In this document: piece after piece, positions 44,825 to 54,035 of the stretch | Layout: each line of letters opens with the position of its first letter | How positions within the stretch are numbered: the first letter of the stretch is position 1 | Assembly: GCF_000429465.1 (NCBI RefSeq) | Contig: NZ_KE386906.1 | Span: forward strand, 418,382 to 482,381 | DNA length: 64,000 nt | DNA from: Algoriphagus vanfongensis DSM 17529 | GTDB lineage: Bacteria; Bacteroidota; Bacteroidia; Cytophagales; Cyclobacteriaceae | Reading direction: 5' to 3' | Position numbers and translations under genes: made by a program | Notes under the pieces: generated by a model | What the model saw: only the letters and a program-made list of their open reading frames with translations | What the model was told of the DNA's origin: nothing | The model's database searches: none

Positions 44825-46036
44825 GTGAAGCCAATCAATCCTAGTGAGCTACCAATCGTTGTAATTGGATATAATAGGCCAAATTCTTTGGCTAGACTAT
44901 TGTCTACGTTAGCGGATTCGGATATTCCCGACGGAGTTAGGTTGGTAATAAGTTTGGATAAATCGGAAGAGGATTGCTGCGCGAATATCGCCAATGATTT
45001 TAAATGGGAGTTTGGCCAAAAAGATGTTATTCTTCATGAAGAAAGATTAGGGCTTAAATCTCATGTTCTTTTTTGTGGGAGATTATCAGAGAATTATCAA
45101 GGAATAATAATGCTTGAGGATGATTTAATTGTATCACCAAAATTTTATCAATATTCATTGCGTGTTATCAGCCAATTTAGTGATGATAATAGAATTGGAG
45201 GTTTTGCCCTATATTCACCAAGATTGAGTGAAACATCTCTGCTCCCATTTACCGCATTGGAAGATGGATACGATAATTTTTATATGAAAATTCCATGCTC
45301 ATGGGGTCAAATATTCTTAAAAAATCAATGGCTTAATTTTGAAAAATTTGTAGCAAAATATAATTATCAAGGTGTTAATCAAATTGATTTACCTGACAAT
45401 GTCTTAAAATGGCCTGATGTCTCATCATGGAAAAAACTGTATTTCCAATTCTTAGTTTTTGACAATAAATATATTTTCTATCCAAGAATAAGTTTAAGTT
45501 CAAATTGTGGTGATGTTGGTCAGCATTTTTTAAAAAATGTTCGAGTGTTTCAGGTTTCTTTGCTAGTTGGCGAATTGAATTATAATTTTTCGTCACTCAG
45601 TCAATCCAAATCGATTTATGACCAGTTCCAAGAGGTTGATAGTTCAATTGCCCCTTCTTTTTTGGGGCTTGAATCGCTTACTTTTGATTTATCTGGTTCG
45701 AAAAGGCTATGTCAAATTAAATCAAAATACCTTTTGTCAATTAAGAGATGTGACAAGCCAATTAAAAAATATCCATTGATATCTTATCCGCCTGAACTAG
45801 GTGTTTTACTTTCACTCGAATGTGATCTAAGTGAAGGGAACTCTATTTCTCTTGGTAAAGTCGAGGATTTTAGTTCCGACCTCGGTATTAAGATTGAACA
45901 ATTAGAAGTATATGATGTTAGAAAATTTAATGAATTTGAATATCAAAAAGGAAGGGCCAAAGTCTTAAATTCAACTAGGTATAAAATAGGTGATTTAATT
46001 GTGTCTCCATTTAGATATATTAAGAATTGGTTTTGA
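44825..46036 (+). CDS. Glycosyltransferase resembling the GNT-I/GT13-like group
   Basis: 403 residues from a GTG start. It begins PSELPIVVIGYNRPNSLARLLSTL and has GLKSHVLFCGRLSENYQGIIMLEDDLIVSPKFYQY, where EDD is the metal-binding DxD equivalent. This pattern is shared with GNT-I-like and GT2 GT-A enzymes. Residues about 150-250 (CSWGQIFLKNQWLNF) resemble bacterial proteins of this group. The C-terminal roughly 120 residues are of unknown role. Acceptor and donor unknown. AT-rich. Confidence 0.72.
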   Translation: MKPINPSELPIVVIGYNRPNSLARLLSTLADSDIPDGVRLVISLDKSEEDCCANIANDFKWEFGQKDVILHEERLGLKSHVLFCGRLSENYQGIIMLEDDLIVSPKFYQYSLRVISQFSDDNRIGGFALYSPRLSETSLLPFTALEDGYDNFYMKIPCSWGQIFLKNQWLNFEKFVAKYNYQGVNQIDLPDNVLKWPDVSSWKKLYFQFLVFDNKYIFYPRISLSSNCGDVGQHFLKNVRVFQVSLLVGELNYNFSSLSQSKSIYDQFQEVDSSIAPSFLGLESLTFDLSGSKRLCQIKSKYLLSIKRCDKPIKKYPLISYPPELGVLLSLECDLSEGNSISLGKVEDFSSDLGIKIEQLEVYDVRKFNEFEYQKGRAKVLNSTRYKIGDLIVSPFRYIKNWF

Positions 46037-46812
46037 TTTTGTTACATTCTGGTATGGGGAACCAAATGTTTCAATATGCATTTGGTAAGCTTTTAGAAGA
46101 GAAAAGGAAAGTTCCTGTTTACTTTATCTGTAAAGTATCTGAGTTTAGGTTAAATGGATTTGCTGGAATTAACTACATTAATTCTTCAAATAAATTCATT
46201 TCACTATTTGAAAGATTTTTTTTGCGATATAGATTAAGGTACAAAGAGTTTCACTCATGTCTAGAAGAAATCGACTTGAATGCAATTTCCAATTTTAGTT
46301 ATGTTTCTGGATATTTTCAATCTTCCAAGGTTTTCGAGGAAAATCGGGATTTTGTTAAAAGTTTGTTTAAAGTGTCTTTAACTCGATTTTTTGCTTCAAA
46401 TGATTGCGTGACTCATATTAGAAGGGGGGATTACCTTACTACAATATTTGCCGAAATCAATTCAAATGCGGTTGTTCCAGAGGAATGGTTCGTAAACCAA
46501 TTAAATTATATTAAAAAGGAATATTCACCTGAAAATTTTAAGGTAGTGGGGGATGATGGAAACTACTTGAAATATTTTTGTAAGAAGTTGGAATTGGATA
46601 CATCAGCCCTAATTCAGAGCCCTATGGAAGATTTTGTGAAATTAATGACTTCCAAATACTTGATCATTTCCAATAGTTCCTTTGCTTGGTGGGCCGCTTT
46701 CTTGAATATTCATGAGGACGCCGTAATTATTGCGCCTAGAAACTGGGTAGGTTTCCACGTTGGAATTGAATATCCAAAGGGAATAATGAACTCGCGATTT
46801 ATATGGAGATAA
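46027..46812 (+). CDS. Alpha-1,2-fucosyltransferase-like protein (GT11)
   Basis: 261 residues from a TTG start that overlaps the previous stop. GT11 signatures: GMGNQMFQYAFGKLLE at the N-terminus, HIRRGDYL in the GDP-fucose site, and NSSFAWWAAFLN near the C-terminus. Slightly shorter than typical (about 290). It would add fucose in alpha-1,2 linkage. No GDP-fucose synthesis genes are in the window. Confidence 0.9.
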   Translation: MVLILLHSGMGNQMFQYAFGKLLEEKRKVPVYFICKVSEFRLNGFAGINYINSSNKFISLFERFFLRYRLRYKEFHSCLEEIDLNAISNFSYVSGYFQSSKVFEENRDFVKSLFKVSLTRFFASNDCVTHIRRGDYLTTIFAEINSNAVVPEEWFVNQLNYIKKEYSPENFKVVGDDGNYLKYFCKKLELDTSALIQSPMEDFVKLMTSKYLIISNSSFAWWAAFLNIHEDAVIIAPRNWVGFHVGIEYPKGIMNSRFIWR

Positions 46813-47525
46813 AATATTTTCATAAGGAAGAGATCCATAATACCTCATCTGCAAAAATTATTCTTCCGTTAGTTTTGGATTTAATTAATCCAAAATCGGT
46901 TTTGGATGTAGGTTGTGGTATCGGGACTTGGCTCTCGGTCGCCAAAGATTCAGGTATTTTGGATTTGTTGGGTGTTGATGGAGACTATGTGGATCGGGCT
47001 CTCCTTTCCAAGTATTTAATGGAAAGTGAGTTTGAATCCCATGATTTAACTCAACCGCTTGAATTGGGTAGAAAGTATGATCTCTGCATCTGCTTAGAGG
47101 TGGCCGAACACATTCCTGAGTATGCAGCTAATACTTTGGTTGATAGCTTAAAAAAGTACTCAGATGTAATTCTTTTTTCTGCAGCAATTCCGGGACAAGG
47201 CGGACAGAATCATTTAAATGAAAAATGGCCAGCTTATTGGGCAGAGAAATTTTCAAAGAATGGATATGTTTTTTTGGACATTATTCGTCCATTAATTTGG
47301 AATAACTCGAAAGTTGATTTTTGGTATAAGCAAAATATATTTTTAGTAGTCAAAGAGTCTCATGAATTAGCCGTTAAGTTTCCAAGTTCTTCTCTTTCCT
47401 TGGTTCATCCGGAATTGTATAATACAAAAAATAAGATTTTTGAAAACCGAATAGCTCATTTAGAAAAACAGTTGAAGGTGCACCCTTTAAAGCGATGGCT
47501 AAGCAAAATAGTGTCCAAAAAATGA
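46803..47525 (+). CDS. Class I SAM-dependent methyltransferase
   Basis: 240 residues, ATG overlapping the fucosyltransferase by 10 bp. SAM motif VLDVGCGIGTWLSVAKD at about 37-53, GVDGDYVD, and LCICLEVAEHIPEYAANTLVDSL. It likely modifies a sugar or carrier in the glycan. Ends HPLKRWLSKIVSKK. Confidence 0.85.
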   Translation: MEIKYFHKEEIHNTSSAKIILPLVLDLINPKSVLDVGCGIGTWLSVAKDSGILDLLGVDGDYVDRALLSKYLMESEFESHDLTQPLELGRKYDLCICLEVAEHIPEYAANTLVDSLKKYSDVILFSAAIPGQGGQNHLNEKWPAYWAEKFSKNGYVFLDIIRPLIWNNSKVDFWYKQNIFLVVKESHELAVKFPSSSLSLVHPELYNTKNKIFENRIAHLEKQLKVHPLKRWLSKIVSKK

Positions 47526-48412
47526 AGTTGATTGATTTAGCCCCTTTTGAAAGAGTTTCTAATTACAGTCTTTCTGGAATCCATGATATATCCATTTTGA
47601 TCAAAACTTTGGAGAGAGAGGCGCATTTAATTCAGCTGTTGGCTTCCATCCAAAAATATGGCTTTCAAGGTCCGATTTTGATAGCAGATGATAGTAAGGT
47701 GCCTTATGGGAAATCTGTCAAGGCTAAATTTCCGTATCTGAATATTCAATATTTGGAACTTCCTTATGACACAGGTACGGCAGAGGGTAGAAATGAGATG
47801 CTAAAGTTGGTGGACACCCCCTATTTTTTACTTTGTGACGATGACTTTGTATTTGATCGAAGATCTAGAATTCCCTTAATGAAGAAATATCTAATTGATT
47901 ATCATCTTGACGTTTTAGGAGGTGTCTTCATTCAATACAAACGAAGAGGACGAACAAGAGAATTTTTCAACAATGTTAATGCTCTTTTGATGAAATTTGA
48001 TTGGTTTCTCCCATCGTATCAGAAGTACGATTATTATGCAAACTTCTATATTGATTCCCGTGTAATATATTTCAAAAAAAAGCCTTTCATTGAACCAGTA
48101 ACTGCATGTGATCTAACACATAACTTCTTTTTAGCACGGACGGACAAAGTTTTAGACTTTGGAGGGTGGAATCCAATTTTAAAAGGAGGAGAACATCAAA
48201 ACTTTTTTATAAGGGCAAAATTGGCTGGTTTAAAAATTGGAACTACTCGTACTTGTGGCGTGATACATGATCAATGGACACCTAATTCAGAATTATATAA
48301 ATCACTTCGTAATAGAGGTGATTTTTACAAAAAAATAGCTTTACAGGAGTTTAATATAATTGAAGTTAGGGGCTATAAAGAAGCTTTAGGAGAAGATTTT
48401 TTTTCGAAGTGA
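47522..48412 (+). CDS. Glycosyltransferase, GT-A fold (GT2/GT12-like)
   Basis: The ATG at 47522 shares ATGA with the previous stop and gives 296 residues; an ATG at 47495 would overlap more. Motifs are ISILIKTLEREAHLIQLLASI, ADDSKVPYGKSVKAKFP, GTAEGRNEMLKLVDTPYFLLCDDDFVFDRRS (DDD metal site) and GGEHQNFFIRAKLAG. The layout resembles beta-1,4-GalNAc transferase-type GT-A enzymes. Specificity unknown. Confidence 0.82.
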   Translation: MKLIDLAPFERVSNYSLSGIHDISILIKTLEREAHLIQLLASIQKYGFQGPILIADDSKVPYGKSVKAKFPYLNIQYLELPYDTGTAEGRNEMLKLVDTPYFLLCDDDFVFDRRSRIPLMKKYLIDYHLDVLGGVFIQYKRRGRTREFFNNVNALLMKFDWFLPSYQKYDYYANFYIDSRVIYFKKKPFIEPVTACDLTHNFFLARTDKVLDFGGWNPILKGGEHQNFFIRAKLAGLKIGTTRTCGVIHDQWTPNSELYKSLRNRGDFYKKIALQEFNIIEVRGYKEALGEDFFSK

Positions 48413-49509
48413 AAGTATCTGTTATTATACCTGTATACAATCAGTCTCATTATTTATTTGAATGTATAGAATCAGTAATTAGAAATTGTTTTTCTGAATT
48501 AGAAATTATTATTGTAAACGACGGAAGCACTGACGATACGGAAACTATTTCAAAGGAATTAGCTCTGAAATACGGAAATATCAAAATTATTTCTCAAGAA
48601 AATAGAGGGTTGTCAGAAGCAAGGAATTCTGGATTTAAAGAGAGTGTTGGTGATCTAATTCACTTCTTAGATGCAGATGATAAAGTTTTTTCTATGGCTT
48701 ATTCAAACATAGTAGATAGATTTCAAGAGAGTCATGATTTGGATATTTTAGTTTCTGGATATTCTTATTTTAGGGGAAGAAAGTTTATTCATACTCATCA
48801 ATTTTCTGGTTATGAAATTTTCTTAAAAAATTTAGTTCATTCTAGTATTGCCCCACCTGCCTCGTTCTTTTTGACTCGAAGAATCGTCCAGCGAGTTGGG
48901 CTTTTTGACGGTTCCTTGAAAAGTTGTGAAGATTGGGATTATTGGATCCGAGCCAGTAAGATTGGAGCGAAAATTGTAACTATTCCTGAAGTTTTGGTTG
49001 CTTATAGATACGTTCCCAATAGTATGAGTCGAAATCCTAAAGTGATGTATAAGGCACTGACCGAAGTCAGTCGAAGAGCTGGGAAAAAAGATGCTCGGCT
49101 TCCTAAAGATGCGCCTTTTAATCAGGAATACAATTTAGACTATTTAGAAATCCAAAAGAAACATTTGATTCGTATGCTTGGAGTAATGCTTCATCAAGGA
49201 AATGTGTTAGAAGCTGAAAAATGGTATCGGTTAGAACAAAATAAGTGGAATTGGAAAATAATTCCTGAAGATTGGAAAGGCTTAAGTTCTTACCTTTCAT
49301 GGGCCTATTTCTTTGAAAAAAAAGATATAAAAGATTTGCAAAAAGAGACTTTTCTTAATGTAGAAGATTTTTTTATCCAATTGGGGTATTCAAAAAAAAA
49401 GAGTAGACACCTTTCCCGAATGGTTTTTGCACCTCAGTTAAAAAAATTGAATCATATCCGATATGGAAAAGTATTTGGGGCTGTTATAAATCGTTTATTA
49501 AGGTTTTGA
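48409..49509 (+). CDS. Glycosyltransferase family 2 protein
   Basis: 366 residues from a GTG in a GTGA stop/start overlap. Canonical GT2 start KVSVIIPVYNQSHYLFECIESV, IIVNDGSTDDT, GLSEARNSGFKESVGDLIHFLDADD (the DxD), and SCEDWDYWIRASKIGAKI. A C-terminal helical extension of about 120 residues is probably membrane-associating. Inverting transfer expected. Confidence 0.93.
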   Translation: MKVSVIIPVYNQSHYLFECIESVIRNCFSELEIIIVNDGSTDDTETISKELALKYGNIKIISQENRGLSEARNSGFKESVGDLIHFLDADDKVFSMAYSNIVDRFQESHDLDILVSGYSYFRGRKFIHTHQFSGYEIFLKNLVHSSIAPPASFFLTRRIVQRVGLFDGSLKSCEDWDYWIRASKIGAKIVTIPEVLVAYRYVPNSMSRNPKVMYKALTEVSRRAGKKDARLPKDAPFNQEYNLDYLEIQKKHLIRMLGVMLHQGNVLEAEKWYRLEQNKWNWKIIPEDWKGLSSYLSWAYFFEKKDIKDLQKETFLNVEDFFIQLGYSKKKSRHLSRMVFAPQLKKLNHIRYGKVFGAVINRLLRF

Positions 49510-50465
49510 GTTGTAGTATTATCATCTGCACCTACAATGGAGAAACAAAGCTCCAGAACACGTTAAAGGCTATTATCAATCAAGAAACTACTTTTCCTTG
49601 GGAATTGATCATAATCGACAATAATTCATCTGATAATACTTTTTCCTTTTCTGAATCGTTACTCAAAAATTCCGGAATAGACTATCGTATAGAACGATTC
49701 TCAAAACCCGGTAAAATGTATGCATTTTGGCATGGAATCAGTTTCGCGAAATACGCTTTCATTTTAGATTGCGATGATGACAACGAACTTTTCCCTGATT
49801 TTCTGGAGGAAGGTCTAAAAATATTAAATGCCAAACCTAAACTAGGTGCTTTGGGTAGTCTTGGAATATTACCTGCTCAAAAGGTTCCTGATTGGTTTAA
49901 TCAATTTTCCAAAAGTTATGCTTTAGGGCCCCAGGGGAGAAATCTAGAGCCCTTACCAAAATTTGCTTATTTATATGGTGCTGGCTGCTTTTATAGAAAA
50001 TCTATTTTAAATGATTTAAGTGAAAAGGAGTTTGAGTCCTTACTTTCCTGCAGAAAAGGGGAAGAATTGACTTCAGGGGGGGATGTAGAGTTTTGCCATG
50101 CCATACAACTATTGGGGTATGATTTGATGTATTCAGAAACCTTAAAATTCTTCCATAATATAGGGTCAGAACGGATTAGTTTTGAATATTACCTTCGCTT
50201 AAAAAGAGGGATTAGTAGTAGTTTTCCTATTTTGGCTTCGTATAATTTAGATACCTATCCAGCCTTTAACGATTTTAGAAAACATTTGATTAGTAGCTTT
50301 TTCCTTTTAGTAAAAGGGATAATTAAAACAGCGTTTTTGCCTCAAAATAATTATCAAAGAAAGGTAGATTATGTGGTCGTAAGGGCTAAATTTTTTGCTT
50401 TTCTTAAAAATTACCAAGTAGCTGTTGATGGATACAAACGAAACCAAAAAATTTTTGGATCCTAA
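49506..50465 (+). CDS. Glycosyltransferase family 2 protein
   Basis: 319 residues from a TTG in a TTGA overlap. Begins SCSIIICTYNGETKLQNTLKAI, then IIDNNSSDNT, ILDCDDDNELFPDF (DDD) and GEELTSGGDVEFCHAIQLLGYDL. The C-terminus contains a hydrophobic segment (ISSFFLLVKGIIKTAFL) that may lie on the membrane. Specificity unknown. Confidence 0.92.
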   Translation: MSCSIIICTYNGETKLQNTLKAIINQETTFPWELIIIDNNSSDNTFSFSESLLKNSGIDYRIERFSKPGKMYAFWHGISFAKYAFILDCDDDNELFPDFLEEGLKILNAKPKLGALGSLGILPAQKVPDWFNQFSKSYALGPQGRNLEPLPKFAYLYGAGCFYRKSILNDLSEKEFESLLSCRKGEELTSGGDVEFCHAIQLLGYDLMYSETLKFFHNIGSERISFEYYLRLKRGISSSFPILASYNLDTYPAFNDFRKHLISSFFLLVKGIIKTAFLPQNNYQRKVDYVVVRAKFFAFLKNYQVAVDGYKRNQKIFGS

Positions 50466-51315
50466 AATCTCCATCATTATTCCTTTTTTTAATTCAGAAT
50501 CAACGCTGAAAAGAGCGGTTGATTCAGTGATTTTGCAATCATTTGAAGATTGGGAATTGATTTTAGTGAACGATGGGAGTACCGATCAATCGGAGTGGAT
50601 TGCTAAATCATTTTTGGGCGATCACCGGATTTTATATTCCTATCAGGAAAATATGGGAGTCAGTGCAGCTCGCAATTTAGGAGCTAGTAAAGCCAAGGCA
50701 GATTGGCTAATATTTTTGGATTCAGACGACGTTCTTCGTCCAAATTCTTTTACAAAGATGAATAGTTGTATAAATGAGTACCCTGATTATGATTATTTTC
50801 ATTTTGGTATCTGTTCAATAAGTCAAAAGGATGTAAAAGAAAGAATTCCAAGTAAATCAGTATATGTAGGAAAATTAGCGGGCTCGGTTTTATTGAAAAG
50901 AATTCTTTTTGAACAAGTAGGTGGATACGATGAAAATTTGAAGTTTTCAGAAAATACAGAGCTTTTTCACCGCATCCATCTATTGCCAGTCAAATTTTTA
51001 CAAGTAGCCATTATTAGTGTTGAATATTTCAGTAGTATGGTAGGAGGATCTAAAAACACTCAAAATATTCTTCATGGGCTCCTATATATTTTAGACAAAC
51101 ATAAAGATTCGCTTTCTCCTCATATCAAGTTCCTTTATCATCAATCTGCAGGGGTTATTTTTATCCGCTTCAAGAAAATATCTTTAGCCAGATATCATTT
51201 TTTGCAAGCTTTAAAATTTAAACCCTGGAAACTACCTACATGGGCTAGATTAGGACTAACATTTTTTCCTCCATTGGCAAAGAAAATTTATCAAACTAAA
51301 GTTAGCTTTGATTAA
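50428..51315 (+). CDS. Glycosyltransferase family 2 protein
   Basis: 295 residues from the ATG at 50428, overlapping the previous gene by 38 bp in another frame; a TTG one codon earlier is less likely. Motifs: ISIIIPFFNSESTLKRAVDSVILQSFEDWELILVNDGSTDQSE, GVSAARNLGASKAKADWLIFLDSDDVLRPN (DSDD) and a catalytic-region FSENTELFHRIHLL. A typical short GT2 enzyme. Confidence 0.93.
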   Translation: MDTNETKKFLDPKISIIIPFFNSESTLKRAVDSVILQSFEDWELILVNDGSTDQSEWIAKSFLGDHRILYSYQENMGVSAARNLGASKAKADWLIFLDSDDVLRPNSFTKMNSCINEYPDYDYFHFGICSISQKDVKERIPSKSVYVGKLAGSVLLKRILFEQVGGYDENLKFSENTELFHRIHLLPVKFLQVAIISVEYFSSMVGGSKNTQNILHGLLYILDKHKDSLSPHIKFLYHQSAGVIFIRFKKISLARYHFLQALKFKPWKLPTWARLGLTFFPPLAKKIYQTKVSFD

Positions 51316-52207
51316 GTTGGGAGCGTTTATTATCACCTATCATCGTCCACAAATATTGTTGGACACGATCAAGGCTGTTTTTTCTCAAACTTATCCTCCT
51401 GGTTTTATCTGGATTATTGATAATTCTGAAAATCTGGAGACCGAACATGCTGTTGCCTCTTTGCTTGATTCCCGAATCCGTTACCATAGAATGGGCTACA
51501 ATGCTGGACCTGCCGGAGCTGCTGTTATTGGCTTGGAACTTTGTAATCAGGATGGAGCAGATTGGATCTATTGGGGTGATGATAACGACCCCCCTTTTTT
51601 TGAAGATACCTTTGAAAAATTATTGGCCTATAAAGATGAAAATCCTTTTTGCGGAATTTTAGGCTCTGTAGGCCATTTCTTTGATAGAAAAAGGGGAGTA
51701 ATAAAAAGGATTCAAAGCAGATTGCTGGAAAAGAAAGAATGTCTGGAAGTGGATTGCGTAGCTGGAAATATGTCTATGATTGTCAATTCCAAAATGATCC
51801 GAGATGGGATACTGCCTAATCCTGAATTATTTTTTGGCTTTGAAGAATTGGATTTTTGCTTAAAAGCCAGTCGCCGAGGATATAGTATTATTGTTCCTTG
51901 TTCACTTTTTTTGGATTTAAGAAAGCTACATCAAAGGACTGATTTTGAAAGACCTTTATACAAAAAGAAAGAGAATTTGGTCAGAGAGTATTATAGCTTA
52001 AGGAATTTATTGATGATTTCTGATTCTTTAACTCTAAATGCTATGAGGAATCAATTGTTGAAAAAGGCAATTGGCAAAATTCTTTATGGATTTAGATATG
52101 GACTAGTTTATGGATATAGAAATGCAAAGATGATTTTTCGAGCTGTTTATGATTATTATCAAGGAAAATCTGGATTTACATTAGCACTTTCTGTTCCTCC
52201 AAAATGA
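51308..52207 (+). CDS. Glycosyltransferase family 2 protein (rhamnosyl/galactofuranosyl-transferase-like)
   Basis: 299 residues from a TTG overlapping the previous stop by 8 bp. KLGAFIITYHRPQILLDTIKAV, WIIDNSEN, NAGPAGAAVIGLEL and IYWGDDNDPP (DDND). VDCVAGNMSMIVNSKMI and FGFEELDFCLKASRRGYSI follow. The NxGxAGG-like block and late FxxxED motif are shared with WbbL/GlfT-type GT2 enzymes. It and the next gene look like paralogues. Confidence 0.9.
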   Translation: MIKLGAFIITYHRPQILLDTIKAVFSQTYPPGFIWIIDNSENLETEHAVASLLDSRIRYHRMGYNAGPAGAAVIGLELCNQDGADWIYWGDDNDPPFFEDTFEKLLAYKDENPFCGILGSVGHFFDRKRGVIKRIQSRLLEKKECLEVDCVAGNMSMIVNSKMIRDGILPNPELFFGFEELDFCLKASRRGYSIIVPCSLFLDLRKLHQRTDFERPLYKKKENLVREYYSLRNLLMISDSLTLNAMRNQLLKKAIGKILYGFRYGLVYGYRNAKMIFRAVYDYYQGKSGFTLALSVPPK

Positions 52208-53085
52208 TCAATCAAATAGGTGTAGTCATAGTTACCTATAAAAGGGAAAATTCCTTACAGTTAACTCTAAGAGCAGTTTTAAATCAGGGTATAAATGCTT
52301 CAAAAATCTGGGTTATTAACAATAATCCTTTAGAAAAGTTAAAAGCAACAACATCCAATCCGGATTTTATGGGGGTTAATTTTCTTCATCAAAGCAAAAA
52401 CATTGCTTCTGCTGGAGGTTTTGCTCTTGGTATGTCCATAGTAGCAAAAAATGGATTGGATTGGGCCTGGTTATTCAATGATGATTCGAGGCCGGTCAAG
52501 GGGTCTATAGAATCTATTATTAATCATCATGCCAGATTAGAGGTAAGTAAAACGGGCATGGTGAAATTAGCCAATTTAAATTCTAATGGTGAAGCAATTT
52601 TACAATATTGGAATGGTAGTAGGAAACCTAAATATGTGCCTATTTCCCAAGATTTAATAAAGACCGACTTAATTACTTTCGATGGTTGTTTGATTTCATC
52701 AAACTTAATAAAAGAAGTTGGTACCTGTGATCCCAGTTATTTCATGGGTACTTATGAATTTGACTATTGCTTGAAGGCCGCAGATCATAAATATGAAATA
52801 TATACTATTCCTAATGGTTTAATTGAAGATGAAAAAGCGGGTTCAACTGGAGGGACTCCCCCTTGGAGGCAATATTATAATACCAGAAATCATTTGCTTC
52901 TCGGAATCCAAAGAATGGACTTTCAAATAATCTGGGCATGGATGATTAGAGAAATTAAATTTTCTTATGCCATATTAAGATGGGAAAATAAAAAAACATT
53001 TCGCTTAAAATTAAAAGCATTGGCTACTTGGCATGCTATGATTGGAAAAAAAGGAATGATATTGGACCCTGATTCTTTTCAATAG
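52204..53085 (+). CDS. Glycosyltransferase family 2 protein (rhamnosyl/galactofuranosyl-transferase-like)
   Basis: 293 residues, ATG in an ATGA overlap. IGVVIVTYKRENSLQLTLRAVLNQG, KIWVINNNPLEKL, NIASAGGFALGMSIVAKNGLDWAWLFNDDSRPVKG (NDDS) and CDPSYFMGTYEFDYCLKAADHKYEI. Same plan as the preceding gene (late E-F-D-Y-C-L-K-A versus E-L-D-F-C-L-K-A), so probably an old duplication. Confidence 0.92.
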   Translation: MINQIGVVIVTYKRENSLQLTLRAVLNQGINASKIWVINNNPLEKLKATTSNPDFMGVNFLHQSKNIASAGGFALGMSIVAKNGLDWAWLFNDDSRPVKGSIESIINHHARLEVSKTGMVKLANLNSNGEAILQYWNGSRKPKYVPISQDLIKTDLITFDGCLISSNLIKEVGTCDPSYFMGTYEFDYCLKAADHKYEIYTIPNGLIEDEKAGSTGGTPPWRQYYNTRNHLLLGIQRMDFQIIWAWMIREIKFSYAILRWENKKTFRLKLKALATWHAMIGKKGMILDPDSFQ

Positions 53086-53090
53086 AAGGT

Positions 53091-54035
53091 TTGAATCAGG
53101 TGATTTATTTTTATAACCCTAATCCTCAAAAACATGGAACTTTTGAACCGAGGTTTGGACTAGAAAATTGGATTGATCAAACTGTTTCGAGATTTAGTGA
53201 AAATAAAACAAGTATAAATTTATGCTTAGTTTCAGAAATCCCTGATTCAGGAATAATTGTTTTTCATTCAGGTTTTTTTGATAAAAATATCAAGCCAAAT
53301 TCTGATCAATTATTTATTTGTGTTGCCGCTGATTATGGAAGACATAGGTATGCACAAATTCATTTGTTTCAAAACCACTTTCAATCTGTTATTAATTGTC
53401 GAAACAAAAGGTTAATAGCCGACATAATGTTTCCATTTTGTGATTCATTTTTTGTTCCCCATTGGTCTCAACCAAGAATAAAAAAAAGGATTAAAAATGA
53501 AAAGGATTTATTTCGGATAGGGTATTTTGGTAATTCAAATAATTTTGATGAGGATTTAAACAAGGAAATGGATTCATTTTGCAAAAATCGTCATTTAGTA
53601 TTTGAAATTGTAGATGATTGGAAAAGATGGAAAGATTATTCTGACTTTGATTTAATTTTGGCGATTAGAGATTTGAAGGGAGGCAATTATTTAAATAAGC
53701 CATTTTCTAAACTTATAAATGCCTTGATTGCCGGTGTACCTATGATAGCAACGAATGAAAGTAGTTCTATTTATTTTAAAAAAAATTATTTTCCTGAATT
53801 GCCCATTATTACTAGTAAAACAGAACTTTTTGCAAAGATTTTGGAGATGAAGGAAAACTATGGATATCATCTGAAAATGATTCAAAAAAATGGTTTGAGT
53901 ATTTCAGATGTTTACGAAAATGAAGTGAATAAAAGTTGGGAGGAGGTTTTTCAAAAGTCAGAAGAGTTTTTATTTAAATGGAAAACATCATCAAGGCTTC
54001 TTAAATCTCTTTTTTTTAAGTCAAGAACAATTTGA
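53091..54035 (+). CDS. Probable GT-B fold glycosyltransferase of unknown family
   Basis: 314 residues from a TTG 5 bp after the previous stop. The N-terminal half is unusual (VIYFYNPNPQKHGTFEPRFG). The C-terminal half has features of GT-B enzymes: FRIGYFGNSNNFDEDL, then KLINALIAGVPMIATNESSSIYF, the glycine-rich donor-site turn. Very AT-rich, and the last gene of the AT-rich block. Could be a sugar or polyol-phosphate transferase; specificity unknown. Confidence 0.6.
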   Translation: MNQVIYFYNPNPQKHGTFEPRFGLENWIDQTVSRFSENKTSINLCLVSEIPDSGIIVFHSGFFDKNIKPNSDQLFICVAADYGRHRYAQIHLFQNHFQSVINCRNKRLIADIMFPFCDSFFVPHWSQPRIKKRIKNEKDLFRIGYFGNSNNFDEDLNKEMDSFCKNRHLVFEIVDDWKRWKDYSDFDLILAIRDLKGGNYLNKPFSKLINALIAGVPMIATNESSSIYFKKNYFPELPIITSKTELFAKILEMKENYGYHLKMIQKNGLSISDVYENEVNKSWEEVFQKSEEFLFKWKTSSRLLKSLFFKSRTI

